A stretch of DNA of 64,000 nucleotides, taken from the NCBI GenBank assembly GCA_017644185.1, contig JAEPMA010000001.1, positions 310,001-374,000 on the forward strand. The letters are read 5' to 3'. The notes under the pieces were generated by a model. The model did not search any database, had not been told where the DNA came from, and was given only the letters and a program-made list of their open reading frames with translations. Of this stretch, positions 35,113 through 43,968 are shown in pieces. The first letter of the stretch is position 1. Every line of letters begins with the position of its first letter. The stretch comes from Rhodospirillales bacterium. Its GTDB lineage: Bacteria > Pseudomonadota > Alphaproteobacteria > Rhodospirillales > Casp-alpha2. A program made the position numbers and the translations under genes.

Positions 35113-35867
35113 CTGCCGCGCGCATCCTTGATCAGGTTTTCAAGTGAGTGGCGGTCGACCGCGCCCGGCACCAGGGTGTTGTTGATGACGAACGCGGGCG
35201 TACCCCGTATCCCCAGTGATTCCGCGAGCGCCATGTTATGGCGCAATTCCGTGTCGATACGCGGATCGTCCATGTGCTTCTTGACCGCTGCCTTGTCGAG
35301 GCCGACCGAAGCCGCGATGTCCAGAACACGTTCCTCGTTCATGCCGCCCTTGGCCTGCATCAGGGCGTTGTGGAAGGGGAGGTACTTGTCCTTGATGTTG
35401 AAATGAACGCCGAGCGCGGCGCGCGCAGCCACCACAGAGTCCGGGCCCAGGATCGGGAACTCCTTGTAGACCAGTTTCACGTTGCCATCGTCCTTGATCG
35501 TCGCGGTAACCGTCTCGTGTACTCGTTTGCAGTAGCCGCAGCGGTAATCGAAGAACTCGACCAGGGTCACGTTGCCGTCCGGATTGCCGGCGACGGGGGA
35601 ATACTTGGCGTTTTCGAGTTGCTCACGCATCTCGACCAGACGCTTTTGCTGGGCCGCTTCCTCGGCGCGCGCTTCCGATTCCTGGTGATTGCGTACCGCG
35701 TCGAGGATCACCTGCGGGTTCTTCATGATGTAGTCGTGGATCAGCTTGTCGATCTCGGACTTCTGGGCGTCGGAGAGCGCGTCGTCGGCGGCCCGGGCGT
35801 GCGGTGCGGCAAGCAGGGTGATTATCAGTGCAGCACACGAAAGGGCGAGGGCGGGGCGTCGAAACAT
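35109..35867 (-). CDS. DsbA-family thiol:disulfide oxidoreductase
   Basis: A 252-residue exported protein with a signal peptide (about 1-26), a helical head (28-90) and a DsbA-like thioredoxin domain. The active site is C110-G-Y-C113 in FFDYRCGYCKRV, and the cis-Pro loop is GIRGTPAFVIN. The Com1/ScsC-type layout with an N-terminal helix suggests oligomerisation and possible isomerase activity. The start at 35867 gives a clean signal peptide; an ATG at 35879 is also possible. It probably helps fold the disulfide-bonded envelope proteins nearby, such as EipB. Confidence 0.9.
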   Translation of the reverse strand: MFRRPALALSCAALIITLLAAPHARAADDALSDAQKSEIDKLIHDYIMKNPQVILDAVRNHQESEARAEEAAQQKRLVEMREQLENAKYSPVAGNPDGNVTLVEFFDYRCGYCKRVHETVTATIKDDGNVKLVYKEFPILGPDSVVAARAALGVHFNIKDKYLPFHNALMQAKGGMNEERVLDIAASVGLDKAAVKKHMDDPRIDTELRHNMALAESLGIRGTPAFVINNTLVPGAVDRHSLENLIKDARGS

Positions 35868-35980
35868 GGCGTCATCCATTCCTGGTTCAGTAGGTATTTC
35901 GCAGCGGATGATGGGCGAGCGGCGGCGGCAGGGCAAGGGAATGCGTCCTCATGAAGCCCGGTTCACGCGCTTGTGACGTC

Positions 35981-36733
35981 TCAGCGCATCAATCGGATCG
36001 CCGCAACGTTCATCGCCGCCGGGCGCTTCGCGCCGTGCACGGCGATGCCGATGAAGCGGATGTCCATGTTCGCCGGGTCGTCCTTCGGCCAGACCTGGCG
36101 ATGGATCAGCGACAGATCGACGGCGTCGACCCACCAGCGGTTGGCCTGCTCGCCGCCGCCGCGCGCGACGTAGCGGGCACTTTCCGGATGCGCGCCGTCA
36201 GCATGGGGGCCGATGACGCTGCCGCGGCCGAGCGCCGTCTCGTTCCACGTCATCTCGATGATCCGGGTCACCTTGCCGGCATCGCTGTTGCCGACCTGCC
36301 ACCAGTGCTTCGCCGGTTTGCCGACACGGTCGGCAAGGCCGACGATGATGCGGACCGGATGCGCGCCGCTGTTGGGTGGCTGCGTATGCCAGGCCCAGCT
36401 TAAAAACGGTGTCGCAAGCAGCGAGGCCTGGGTGCGCCGGATCAGGGCGAACTGCCGACCATCGGCCCTGACACTGAGGGCTCGGAATTTCTCCACCTGA
36501 TGGATCGAGAGCGCATCTTCCGGCATGTCCCCGGAGATTTCCCAGCCGGGTGGCAGTGCCCCCTGGCTGACGGCTTCGATGAATGCCTGATCGGGGCCAA
36601 GGACGCTGAGCGATCCGCCGAGGGGCGCCGCGTCCCGGGCGGGCGCACACCCGATGAGAGAGAGGGCGATGACGGCGAACAGCCAAACGGCGGCCGGGCC
36701 GCGCGCCGGGGTGTCCGTCGATTGCCGGTCCAT
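35981..36733 (-). CDS. DUF3047-like lipoprotein
   Basis: A 250-residue protein with a signal ending in a lipobox (ALSLIGCAP). The mature part contains TPFLSWAWHT, VRIIVGLADRVG and DIRFIGIAVHG, in the order seen in DUF3047 proteins. Its role is unknown; lipidation places it in the envelope. The ATG overlaps the TAA of the upstream BepA-like gene (TAATG), so the two are coupled. Confidence 0.75.
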   Translation of the reverse strand: MDRQSTDTPARGPAAVWLFAVIALSLIGCAPARDAAPLGGSLSVLGPDQAFIEAVSQGALPPGWEISGDMPEDALSIHQVEKFRALSVRADGRQFALIRRTQASLLATPFLSWAWHTQPPNSGAHPVRIIVGLADRVGKPAKHWWQVGNSDAGKVTRIIEMTWNETALGRGSVIGPHADGAHPESARYVARGGGEQANRWWVDAVDLSLIHRQVWPKDDPANMDIRFIGIAVHGAKRPAAMNVAAIRLMR

Positions 36734-38103
36734 TATTCTTTCCGGTTCTTGAGCGCCAGCAGCATGTCTTCCGCCTGCAGCCACTCGGGCGAACCACGTG
36801 GGAACATCTCGGCGGCGCGGCCGGCATGGAAGCGGACTTCTTTTGCGTTGCCGCGCATCAGGGCTTCTTCCGCCAACGCCAGGGAACTGCGGCCGACGTC
36901 GCCGAGCTTGCCATAGGCGATGCCCAGCTGACGCCACGCCATCGCCGACGAATTGTCCCGGGACAACCCGAACTTCAAGTGTTCGACGGCTTCCTCGAGA
37001 TTCTGCTTGTTCTGGGTCTCGATCAGAATGCGGGCGAGCTCGGTCCTGAGCAGGGGTTCCTCGGGAAGCTGATCGACAGCCTTTCGGAACGGCGGAATGG
37101 CGTCCTGGACATTCCCACTTTCAAACAGGACCTGCGCCTTGAGTTCGAGAAAGTAAGGGTCGGAAGGTTCGTCCTGGAGAAGGGCGTCAAGTTCAGCGAG
37201 GGCCTTCTTCGGTTCAGGAACCTGGGAATAGGCAAACGCACGGGCGTAACGCGCCGGTACCGATGTGTCTTCGGGCGGGTATTTGCGCAACGTGATCGAG
37301 GGCGCTTCGAAGTATCCCACCAACTTCGCACGTGCGCGCTGGAAGGCGCGTTCAAGCGCCGGGTCGGTGTCGGTGCTTGTATAGGGCGAGCGCTTGTTGT
37401 GCGCGCGGATTGCCTCGATCCGGTCTTGTGAGAGGGGGTGGGTCCGCACATAGGGGTCCTGACTGGCCCCGGTCAGCAATTCCTGACCTTCCAGCACTTC
37501 CATGAACTCGAGAAGACCACCGGCCGATTGCTTGGTTTCATCGAGAAACGTCAGGGCTGCCTGGTCAGCCGAGTTTTCCTGCGTACGGGAGAACGACAGA
37601 AAGCTTCTGACGGCACTGGTCTGGCCGCCGGCGATCAATGCACCGGCGACGTCGCCGCGGCCCGACGCCAGGCCCGCCGCCGCCCCCAGCACGGTCGCGA
37701 TCAGCGCTGTCGCGGTGGTCGCCTGTTGGGCTTTGCCGAGACGGCTCAGGTGTCCCCCTGCGATGTGGCCGGTTTCGTGGGCGATCACCCCAATCACTTG
37801 CGAGGCGTTGTCCGCCGACATCAGCAATCCGGTGTTCATGAATAATCTCTGGCCGTCGGCAACGAACGCGTTCAGGGTTTTGTCGTTGACCAGATGGATG
37901 CTGACGGACGAGGGTGTCAGGCCTGCGGCCTGGAACAGTGGCGTTGCCATTCTGCGGATGGTATCTTCGATTTCCGCATCCCTGATGAGCGACAGACCCT
38001 GGGCCCGCGCTGGCATGACAACCGACGCAGAAAGTATGACGACAATGAAAATTCGAACTAAGAAGCCTGTATTCCGCACGCGCTTCACCTTTGGAAACAT
38101 CAT
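36733..38103 (-). CDS. bepA: BepA-like M48 metalloprotease with TPR repeats
   Basis: A 456-residue periplasmic protein. The signal peptide is followed by an M48 domain with H109-E110-x-x-H113 (IAHETGHIAGGH) and the third ligand Glu in TQENSADQAA. The region to the C-terminus (about 270-456) forms TPR units (ALAELDALLQDEPSDPYFLEL and following). BepA/YfgC proteins process or degrade stalled outer-membrane proteins such as LptD, with BAM. It is coupled to a DUF3047-like lipoprotein and divergent from a GGT-like lipoprotein only ~31 bp away. Confidence 0.92.
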   Translation of the reverse strand: MMFPKVKRVRNTGFLVRIFIVVILSASVVMPARAQGLSLIRDAEIEDTIRRMATPLFQAAGLTPSSVSIHLVNDKTLNAFVADGQRLFMNTGLLMSADNASQVIGVIAHETGHIAGGHLSRLGKAQQATTATALIATVLGAAAGLASGRGDVAGALIAGGQTSAVRSFLSFSRTQENSADQAALTFLDETKQSAGGLLEFMEVLEGQELLTGASQDPYVRTHPLSQDRIEAIRAHNKRSPYTSTDTDPALERAFQRARAKLVGYFEAPSITLRKYPPEDTSVPARYARAFAYSQVPEPKKALAELDALLQDEPSDPYFLELKAQVLFESGNVQDAIPPFRKAVDQLPEEPLLRTELARILIETQNKQNLEEAVEHLKFGLSRDNSSAMAWRQLGIAYGKLGDVGRSSLALAEEALMRGNAKEVRFHAGRAAEMFPRGSPEWLQAEDMLLALKNRKE

Positions 38104-38134
38104 TGAAGGTAGTCAGGCATTGGCGAAGCGTCAA

Positions 38135-39760
38135 ATGACGGTTCTGTCATTGCCGCTTTTGTGCGCGGTGCTTTTGTTGACGTCGTGCGGCATGATGGAG
38201 GACGATCTTACCCAGACCCGGAAAGGCACCATCGGTTATGTCGCGGGGGCGCTGGGGGTGATTTCGGTCGAAGAACCGCAGGCCGCTCTTGTTGCCCGCG
38301 ACGTTCTCTCGTCTGGGGGCACCGCCATGGATGCGGCGACCGCAGTCGGATTCACGCTTGCGGTCACGATGCCGTCGTCGGCATCGCTGGGCGGCGGCGG
38401 TGTCTGTATCGCGCGTGATGCGCGTGGCGAAAAGCCGGTCGTGATCGATTTTCTGCCGCGCACTCCTAAACTCGCGTCCCTCAATGTCGAACGGCCGAGC
38501 GCGGTGCCCGGCCTGCCGCGCGGTCTTTTCATGCTGCATTCGAGATTTGGCGAATTGAAATGGGAGCAGGTGCTCTCGCCGGCGGAGAATCTGGCCCGGT
38601 TCGGCTACAACGTCCCGCGCGCATTCTCCACCGAACTATCCAAGGTCTCGGACATACTGGTGCGCGATCCTGAGATGGCGCGCCTGTTCCGCCGCAAGGA
38701 CGGCCGGGTGCTGTCCGAGGGCGATTTCTTTGTGCAACCCGACTTGGCGGCCGTGCTCGGCCGGATGCGTGCCAAAGGGGTCGGCGAGTTCTACCTGGGC
38801 AATGACGCGCATCAGTTCGTTGAAGCGGTGAAACAGGCGGGTGGTTCGCTTAGTGAAGAGGATATGCGCGACTTCCGCCCGATCGTGCGCGAACCGCTGA
38901 CGTTTCCCTGGCAGAGCAACACCAATTGGTTCTTCGCCGGGCCGCCGGCCGCCGGTGGTGCCGTTGCCGCCGAGATGTTGGGCATCGTGATGAACGATGA
39001 CCGGTTCGAAGGCGCGTCCGGCGCCGAGCGGGAGCACTTGTTGGCGGAAGCCGCCAAGCGGGCGTTCGCGGACCGGATGAAAAATCTCCAGGCCGACGGC
39101 ACGTACCGGGAGGATGCGCAGACCCGGCTGAGTGAGGATTATCTGGATGATATGGAAGGCTCCATCGGGGATCGGGCGACACCCTTCTCATCGCTGATCG
39201 GTTCTCCTGCCGACTGGCCGGAAACACCGGCTGCGGTGAGCTATGCGATTATGGACCCGAAAGGTGGCGCGGTCGCATGCACGTTGACGATGAACAATCT
39301 CTTCGGCACCGGACGGTTGGCGCAGGGATACGGCATCGTGCTCGCCGCCGCGCCGGATACCCGTGGCCGGACCTTCACCCCTCTTGGCCCCGCACTTTTG
39401 ACCAGCGAGCTTCATAACCGCGTCTACATGGCCGCCGCCGCGTCCGGCGGGGTCACGGCGCCGACCGCTCTGATCAACGTATTGGCGCGCGCCGCGGCGG
39501 GACCGCAATCCCTGAAAGAGGCGATGCGGGCCCCCAGAACCCACTACCAGGGGGTGCCGGACAAGGTGTTCTTGGAATCCGACATGCCGCAGGATATGGT
39601 AGAGGACATGAAGAAAAGAGGTCACGACATCGCGTTGACCAAATCGATTGGTCGCGTGACCGCGGTTTATTGTCCGACAGGTATTCCGCACCCGAGAGAA
39701 ATCGAATGCCGAAGCGCGGCGGACCCGCGCGGCTATGGTATCGCGCTCGGCGGAATTTGA
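38135..39760 (+). CDS. Gamma-glutamyltransferase-family lipoprotein lacking the catalytic Thr
   Basis: A 541-residue GGT-fold protein with a lipoprotein signal (LLTSCGMM). The large-subunit region (GGTAMDAATAVGFTLAVTMP) and small-subunit region (GGAVACTLTMNNLFGTG) are recognisable. Aligned on the latter, the autoprocessing/nucleophile Thr of GGT (T391 in E. coli) falls on A367 in ETPAAVSYAIMD, and the next residue is Val. It may therefore be inactive as a transferase or use another chemistry. An in-frame TTG at 38120 would give the signal a Lys-Arg n-region and could be the real start. The 5' end is ~31 bp from the divergent bepA start. Confidence 0.85.
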   Translation: MTVLSLPLLCAVLLLTSCGMMEDDLTQTRKGTIGYVAGALGVISVEEPQAALVARDVLSSGGTAMDAATAVGFTLAVTMPSSASLGGGGVCIARDARGEKPVVIDFLPRTPKLASLNVERPSAVPGLPRGLFMLHSRFGELKWEQVLSPAENLARFGYNVPRAFSTELSKVSDILVRDPEMARLFRRKDGRVLSEGDFFVQPDLAAVLGRMRAKGVGEFYLGNDAHQFVEAVKQAGGSLSEEDMRDFRPIVREPLTFPWQSNTNWFFAGPPAAGGAVAAEMLGIVMNDDRFEGASGAEREHLLAEAAKRAFADRMKNLQADGTYREDAQTRLSEDYLDDMEGSIGDRATPFSSLIGSPADWPETPAAVSYAIMDPKGGAVACTLTMNNLFGTGRLAQGYGIVLAAAPDTRGRTFTPLGPALLTSELHNRVYMAAAASGGVTAPTALINVLARAAAGPQSLKEAMRAPRTHYQGVPDKVFLESDMPQDMVEDMKKRGHDIALTKSIGRVTAVYCPTGIPHPREIECRSAADPRGYGIALGGI

Positions 39761-39764
39761 TTGC

Positions 39765-40922
39765 ATGGCGTTAAAGGTTTCAAAACGCGGCCAGGTCGCG
39801 CCGTTCATTGTTATGGATGTTTTGCTTGCTGCCCACGATCTCGAGGCCGAGGGTGCGAGCATCATGCATATGGAGATCGGTCAGCCGGGTACTGGTGCGC
39901 CCAAGGGCGTCATCGAAGCCGCGAAGAAAGCGCTCGATACGAAGCAACTGGGCTACACGGAATCGTTCGGCATCCCGGAACTCAGAAGCGCGATACGGGA
40001 TCATTACATCCGAACCTACGGTGTCTACGTGCCACTCGAACGCATCGCCGTTACGACGGGATCCAGCGGCGCATTCGTCCTCAGTTTCATCGCCGCGTTC
40101 GAGGCGGGCGACACGGTTGCGATGGCGTCCCCCGGTTATCCTGCGTATCGCAATATCCTTACGGCGCTCGATATCGAGGTCGTGGAAATTCCCGTCGGAC
40201 CGGATACCAACTTCCAACCGTCACCGGAATTATTGGCTGAATGCGGTGAAACGCTCGATGGACTGATCGTCGCCAGCCCCTCCAATCCGGCCGGCACGAT
40301 GATCGACCCGGCGGGGCTCAAGGACCTGTACGATTATTGCCAGGAACACGGCATCCGCCTGATCTCTGACGAGATTTATCACGGGATCACCTACGTCGAC
40401 CCGGCCGAGACGATGCTGCGGTTCGGTGATGACGCGGTGATCATCAACAGTTTCTCGAAGTATTTTTCGATGACCGGCTGGCGGTTGGGCTGGATGGTGT
40501 TGCCGCCCGATCTGGTGGACGCGTGCGAACGGCTGGCACCCAATCTGTTCATTTCCGCCCCTGCGGTCTCGCAGCATGCCGCTGTTGCGGTCTTCGATTG
40601 CGAGGAGGAGTTGCAGGAAAATCTGGTGAAGTACCGTGAGAACAGAGAGTTGCTGCTGCGCGAGCTTCCAAAAGCCGGATTCAGTAAATTGGCGTCGGTG
40701 GATGGTGGGTTTTACGTCTACGCCGACGTGTCGGAACTGACCAACGACAGTGCATCGTTTTGCGAGGCGATGTTGAAGGAAGCCGGTGTCGCGGCGACGC
40801 CGGGAACGGACTTCGACCCGAAACGCGGTCACTTGTTCGTCCGTTTCTCGTTCGCCCGCGATCCCGCCGACATGGCGGAAGCGGCGAAGCGCCTGATCGA
40901 ATGGCGTAACGGCAGCAATTAG
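39765..40922 (+). CDS. Class I/II PLP-dependent aminotransferase
   Basis: A 385-residue fold-type I aminotransferase. YTESFGIPELRSAI, SPSNPAGTMI, LISDEIYHGITY and the PLP-Lys motif NSFSKYFSMTGWRLGW are all present, with the substrate-carboxylate Arg near GHLFVRFSFA. The closest broad group is aspartate/alanine-type aminotransferases; the amino donor is not clear. It begins 4 nt after the GGT-like stop on the same strand, so it is cotranscribed. Confidence 0.93.
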   Translation: MALKVSKRGQVAPFIVMDVLLAAHDLEAEGASIMHMEIGQPGTGAPKGVIEAAKKALDTKQLGYTESFGIPELRSAIRDHYIRTYGVYVPLERIAVTTGSSGAFVLSFIAAFEAGDTVAMASPGYPAYRNILTALDIEVVEIPVGPDTNFQPSPELLAECGETLDGLIVASPSNPAGTMIDPAGLKDLYDYCQEHGIRLISDEIYHGITYVDPAETMLRFGDDAVIINSFSKYFSMTGWRLGWMVLPPDLVDACERLAPNLFISAPAVSQHAAVAVFDCEEELQENLVKYRENRELLLRELPKAGFSKLASVDGGFYVYADVSELTNDSASFCEAMLKEAGVAATPGTDFDPKRGHLFVRFSFARDPADMAEAAKRLIEWRNGSN

Positions 40923-40951
40923 AAAAAACAAGGGCGGCCCGTGAGCCGCCC
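40921..40951. terminator. Bidirectional terminator between aminotransferase and rne
   Basis: GGGCGGC (40932-40938) pairs with GCCGCCC (40945-40951) around a 6-nt loop. The A-rich run on its left gives a U-tract for minus-strand rne transcripts; the T-tract on the right is weak, so it mainly ends rne. Confidence 0.8.
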
Positions 40952-41005
40952 AAGTTTCCTCCCAGACATGGCCGCGGCCGGAGCCGCGGCGCATTCCTTT
41001 AAATC

Positions 41006-43504
41006 TTAGGTATCGCGGCGCCACCAACCCCGGCGCGCCGGCTTGTTCTCGTCTTTAATCTGGGCCACGTCGATGATCGTCGTCTTGGCCGTTTCGGGAG
41101 GCGTCGCGTCAGCTTCGACCTCGGCGGCGACTTCGATCACGGGCTCGACTTTGTCCTCGCTGGCTTCGGCCTGGTCTTCACCGTCGGCACCATTACCATG
41201 ACCGTTGGACGGTTTGGCTTCCGGGGCGGCTTCCGGTTCGCCACCAGATGCGTCTTTGCCAGTTTCGTCAGCCTTACCGTCGTCGGTTTTGGCGTTGGCC
41301 TTGGCTTCGTCATCCGCCTTGTCGTCCGGCTTGGCGTCGGATTTCTTGGTTCGGCGCGACCGGGAACGGCGCTTCGGCTTCTCGTCCTTTTCGTCCTTGC
41401 TCTCTGCGTCGGCCTTGTTCTCGTCCGCCGCCGCATCGTCGGATTTCGCCGACGGCTTGTCGTCGGCGTTGCCGTCGTCTTTCGCGTCGGCGGTCTGTTC
41501 GCTGTCGTCCTTGGCCTCGTCGTCCTTGGACTCGTCGCTCTTGGCTTCGGCGTTCTGCTGCTCGTCGTTGTCGTCCTGACCCCGGTTGCGACGGCGGCCG
41601 GCGCGGCGGCCACGGCGGCGGCGGCGCGAGCGTTTCGGCTGTTCCTCGCCATCGCCATCGTTCTCGGATGCCTGGCGGTTGTCCTCCGCATCATCCTCGT
41701 CGGCGTCGTCCTGGTCGTTGTCCTCGTTGGACTGCGCTGCCTGATCTTGCTGATCCTCGTCCTTGCGCCCTCGGCGGCCACGGCGGCGGCGGCGGCGTTT
41801 GCGCCCACCGTCCTCACTGTCGTTGTCGTCGTCACCGGCATGTTCCTGAGGCTGCGCCTCGACGGTCTTGCCGTCGCTGCGGACCCGCTCCATCCGGAAG
41901 TCCGGCGGGATCAGGCTGTCGTCGCTCTCAAGATAGACCTTCAGCTCATAGTCTTCCTCGATGCGGGCCAGCATGTCGCGTTTTTGGTTGAGGATGTAGA
42001 GCGCGACGCTGGTCGGCATCCAGACCGTGATTTCGGTCGAACGCTTGCGCATCGCCTCTTCCTCGATGATCCGCAGCATCTGTAGCGCGGTCGTATCTGT
42101 GGAGCGACGGATGCCGGTGCCCCCGCAATGCGGGCAGGGCTCGGTCTGGATTTCCTGCAGGCTCGGGCGCAGCCGCTGGCGTGACATCTCCAGAAGGCCG
42201 AACGGTGAGATGCGGCCGATCTGGATACGCGCGCGGTCGGAGCGCATCGCGTCCTTGAGGGCGCGTTCCACCTTGTTCTGGTTGCGGTGGTTCTCCATGT
42301 CGATGAAGTCGATCACGATCAGACCCGCGAGATCGCGGAGCCGGAGCTGGCGGGCGACTTCCTCGGCCGCTTCGATGTTGGTCTTGTAGGCCGTCTCCTC
42401 GATGTTGCGTTCCCGCGTCGAGCGGCCCGAGTTGACGTCGATGGCGACCAGCGCCTCGGTCGAGTTGATGACGATGTAACCGCCCGATTTCAACTGCACT
42501 TCCGGCTGGTGCATGCTGTCGATCTGGTTTTCGGCGCCAAAACGCTGCAGCAAGGGGATTGCCGAATCCTTGTACGGCTGCACCCGCTTGGCGTGCGACG
42601 GCATCATGAGCTTCATGAAGTCCTTGGCCGTACGGTAGCCTTCCTCGCCGTTGACGATCACTTCCTCGATATCCTTGGCGTAGATATCGCGGATTGAGCG
42701 TTTGATGAGGTTGCCTTCCTCGTGGATCAGGCAGGGCGCGATACTCTCCAGCGTTTTCTGGCGGATCTGCTCCCACAATCGGATGAGGTATTCGTAGTCG
42801 CGCTTGATCTCGGCTTTCGTGCGCTTGTCGCCCGCGGTCCGGACGATCACCGCCATGCCGTCGGGGATACCAAGATCCGACAGGATCGATTTCAGGCGCT
42901 TGCGGTCCTGGCCGGACGCGATCTTGCGGGAAATCCCGCCGCCGCGCGCGGTGTTCGGCATCAGCACGCAATAGCGCCCGGCGAGTGACAGGTACGTGGT
43001 CAGCGCCGCGCCCTTGTTGCCGCGCTCTTCCTTGACGACCTGGATCAGCAGGATCTGGCGGCGCTTGATGACTTCCTGGATTTTGTAACGGCGCCGGTCG
43101 ACGACGGGGCGGCGGATTTTCTCGGCCTCGTCGATTTCGTCCTCGCCGCCGCCGACTTCCTCGACGGTGGCGTCGGGTTCTTCGTTCTCGAGGGCTTCCT
43201 GCGCCGCGCGCTGGGCGTCCTCTTCTTCGGCGATGAGGGCTTCACGGTCGGCGACCGGAATCTGGTAGTAGTCGGGATGAATTTCGCTGAAAGCGAGAAA
43301 ACCGTGCCTGTTACCGCCGTATTCGACGAACGCCGCCTGCAGGGACGGCTCAACACGGGTCACTTTTGCGAGATAGATATTCCCTTTTAGTTGTCTGCGG
43401 GATTCGACTTCGACATCAAAGTCTTCAACCCGGTTTCCTGACAGCACAACCACCCTGGTCTCTTCCGGGTGGGAGGCGTCGATTAACATGCGTTTGGTAG
43501 CCAT
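41006..43504 (-). CDS. rne: Ribonuclease E/G
   Basis: An 832-residue RNase E. The N-terminus has the S1 domain with an acidic insertion (EEEDAQRAAQEALENEEPD) common in alphaproteobacteria. The catalytic Mg ligands lie in VAIDVNSG and VIDFIDME, and the Zn-link CPHCGGTG joins the dimer. The C-terminal ~280 residues are disordered, with Arg-rich patches (KRRRRRRGRRGRKD, RSRRRRRGRRAGRRRN) between Asp/Glu/Lys stretches; these are expected to bind RNA and degradosome partners. It processes rRNA and tRNA and starts mRNA decay. The gene often regulates itself through its 5' leader, and here ~460 bp lie upstream. Confidence 0.97.
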   Translation of the reverse strand: MATKRMLIDASHPEETRVVVLSGNRVEDFDVEVESRRQLKGNIYLAKVTRVEPSLQAAFVEYGGNRHGFLAFSEIHPDYYQIPVADREALIAEEEDAQRAAQEALENEEPDATVEEVGGGEDEIDEAEKIRRPVVDRRRYKIQEVIKRRQILLIQVVKEERGNKGAALTTYLSLAGRYCVLMPNTARGGGISRKIASGQDRKRLKSILSDLGIPDGMAVIVRTAGDKRTKAEIKRDYEYLIRLWEQIRQKTLESIAPCLIHEEGNLIKRSIRDIYAKDIEEVIVNGEEGYRTAKDFMKLMMPSHAKRVQPYKDSAIPLLQRFGAENQIDSMHQPEVQLKSGGYIVINSTEALVAIDVNSGRSTRERNIEETAYKTNIEAAEEVARQLRLRDLAGLIVIDFIDMENHRNQNKVERALKDAMRSDRARIQIGRISPFGLLEMSRQRLRPSLQEIQTEPCPHCGGTGIRRSTDTTALQMLRIIEEEAMRKRSTEITVWMPTSVALYILNQKRDMLARIEEDYELKVYLESDDSLIPPDFRMERVRSDGKTVEAQPQEHAGDDDNDSEDGGRKRRRRRRGRRGRKDEDQQDQAAQSNEDNDQDDADEDDAEDNRQASENDGDGEEQPKRSRRRRRGRRAGRRRNRGQDDNDEQQNAEAKSDESKDDEAKDDSEQTADAKDDGNADDKPSAKSDDAAADENKADAESKDEKDEKPKRRSRSRRTKKSDAKPDDKADDEAKANAKTDDGKADETGKDASGGEPEAAPEAKPSNGHGNGADGEDQAEASEDKVEPVIEVAAEVEADATPPETAKTTIIDVAQIKDENKPARRGWWRRDT

Positions 43505-43968
43505 TGAAACAGAAACTCCGAGGCACGCATGCGCTTGACGTTTCGCGTGTACGCTGGACGGACAAGGGGGTTACGTGCCGATAGGTGTGGTGAAAACCGG
43601 CGGCGCCTCGGGGAGCGACAACCACGGCACACCGGGCGCCAGTCGGCATCCGGGTGAATTTCGTGTCGTTCTTGCGGGCGGCTTGCACCGGCATGTGAAA
43701 AAGGCCTTTATTTTACGGGGTGCCGGTCGGATTACCGACACACATAAATCCGGACTCGTTCGGGTGCGCTGCGCGGGGCATGGCCGCCGCGTCTGCGGAC
43801 CGGGAACGTGATCACCATATGTGATCAACGTTAACATAACCGTAGGATTTCAATTCCACAATGTCATAATAACGAAGGTGCAGCCCGCCGAGAATGCTTG
43901 AGAGCGGGCACCATGGGCGTTTATAACGGCCATATATGGTAAATTTTTAGGACCGGCGGACGCAAAAT
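43505..43968. other. Divergent rne-amiC intergenic region
   Basis: No convincing gene is seen in this 464-bp gap. It must hold the promoters of rne and amiC and probably a long rne leader. It includes an inverted repeat at 43809-43827 and a GCCCGC/GCGGGC hairpin near 43887-43913. A possible 78-codon frame (43575-43811) has neither a ribosome site nor a recognisable product. Confidence 0.6.
43809..43827. promoter_or_regulatory. Inverted repeat between rne and amiC
   Basis: TGATCAC and GTGATCA flank CATAT, a perfect 7-bp dyad in an AT-rich segment about 140 bp before amiC; possible operator. Confidence 0.4.

Noticed and set aside
37502-38119. N-terminal extension of the GGT-like frame across bepA
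   Set aside because: It lies antisense to the conserved M48 domain; a lipoprotein signal starts at 38120-38135.
41600-41830. Arg-rich repeated codons in rne as a tandem DNA repeat
   Set aside because: The repetition is amino-acid bias in a disordered tail, not a fixed DNA unit.
41198-42085. Hydrophobic plus-strand frame opposite the rne tail
   Set aside because: It is the mirror of the Asp/Glu/Arg-rich disordered tail of RNase E; Val/Leu runs arise from the complement.
43575-43811. 78-codon plus-strand frame in the rne-amiC gap
   Set aside because: No ribosome binding site or recognised motif; more likely leader or spacer DNA.
43831-43840. TTAACAT-like half-site suggesting CtrA control of amiC
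   Set aside because: Only a partial match to a short, frequent motif; insufficient without a full spaced site.
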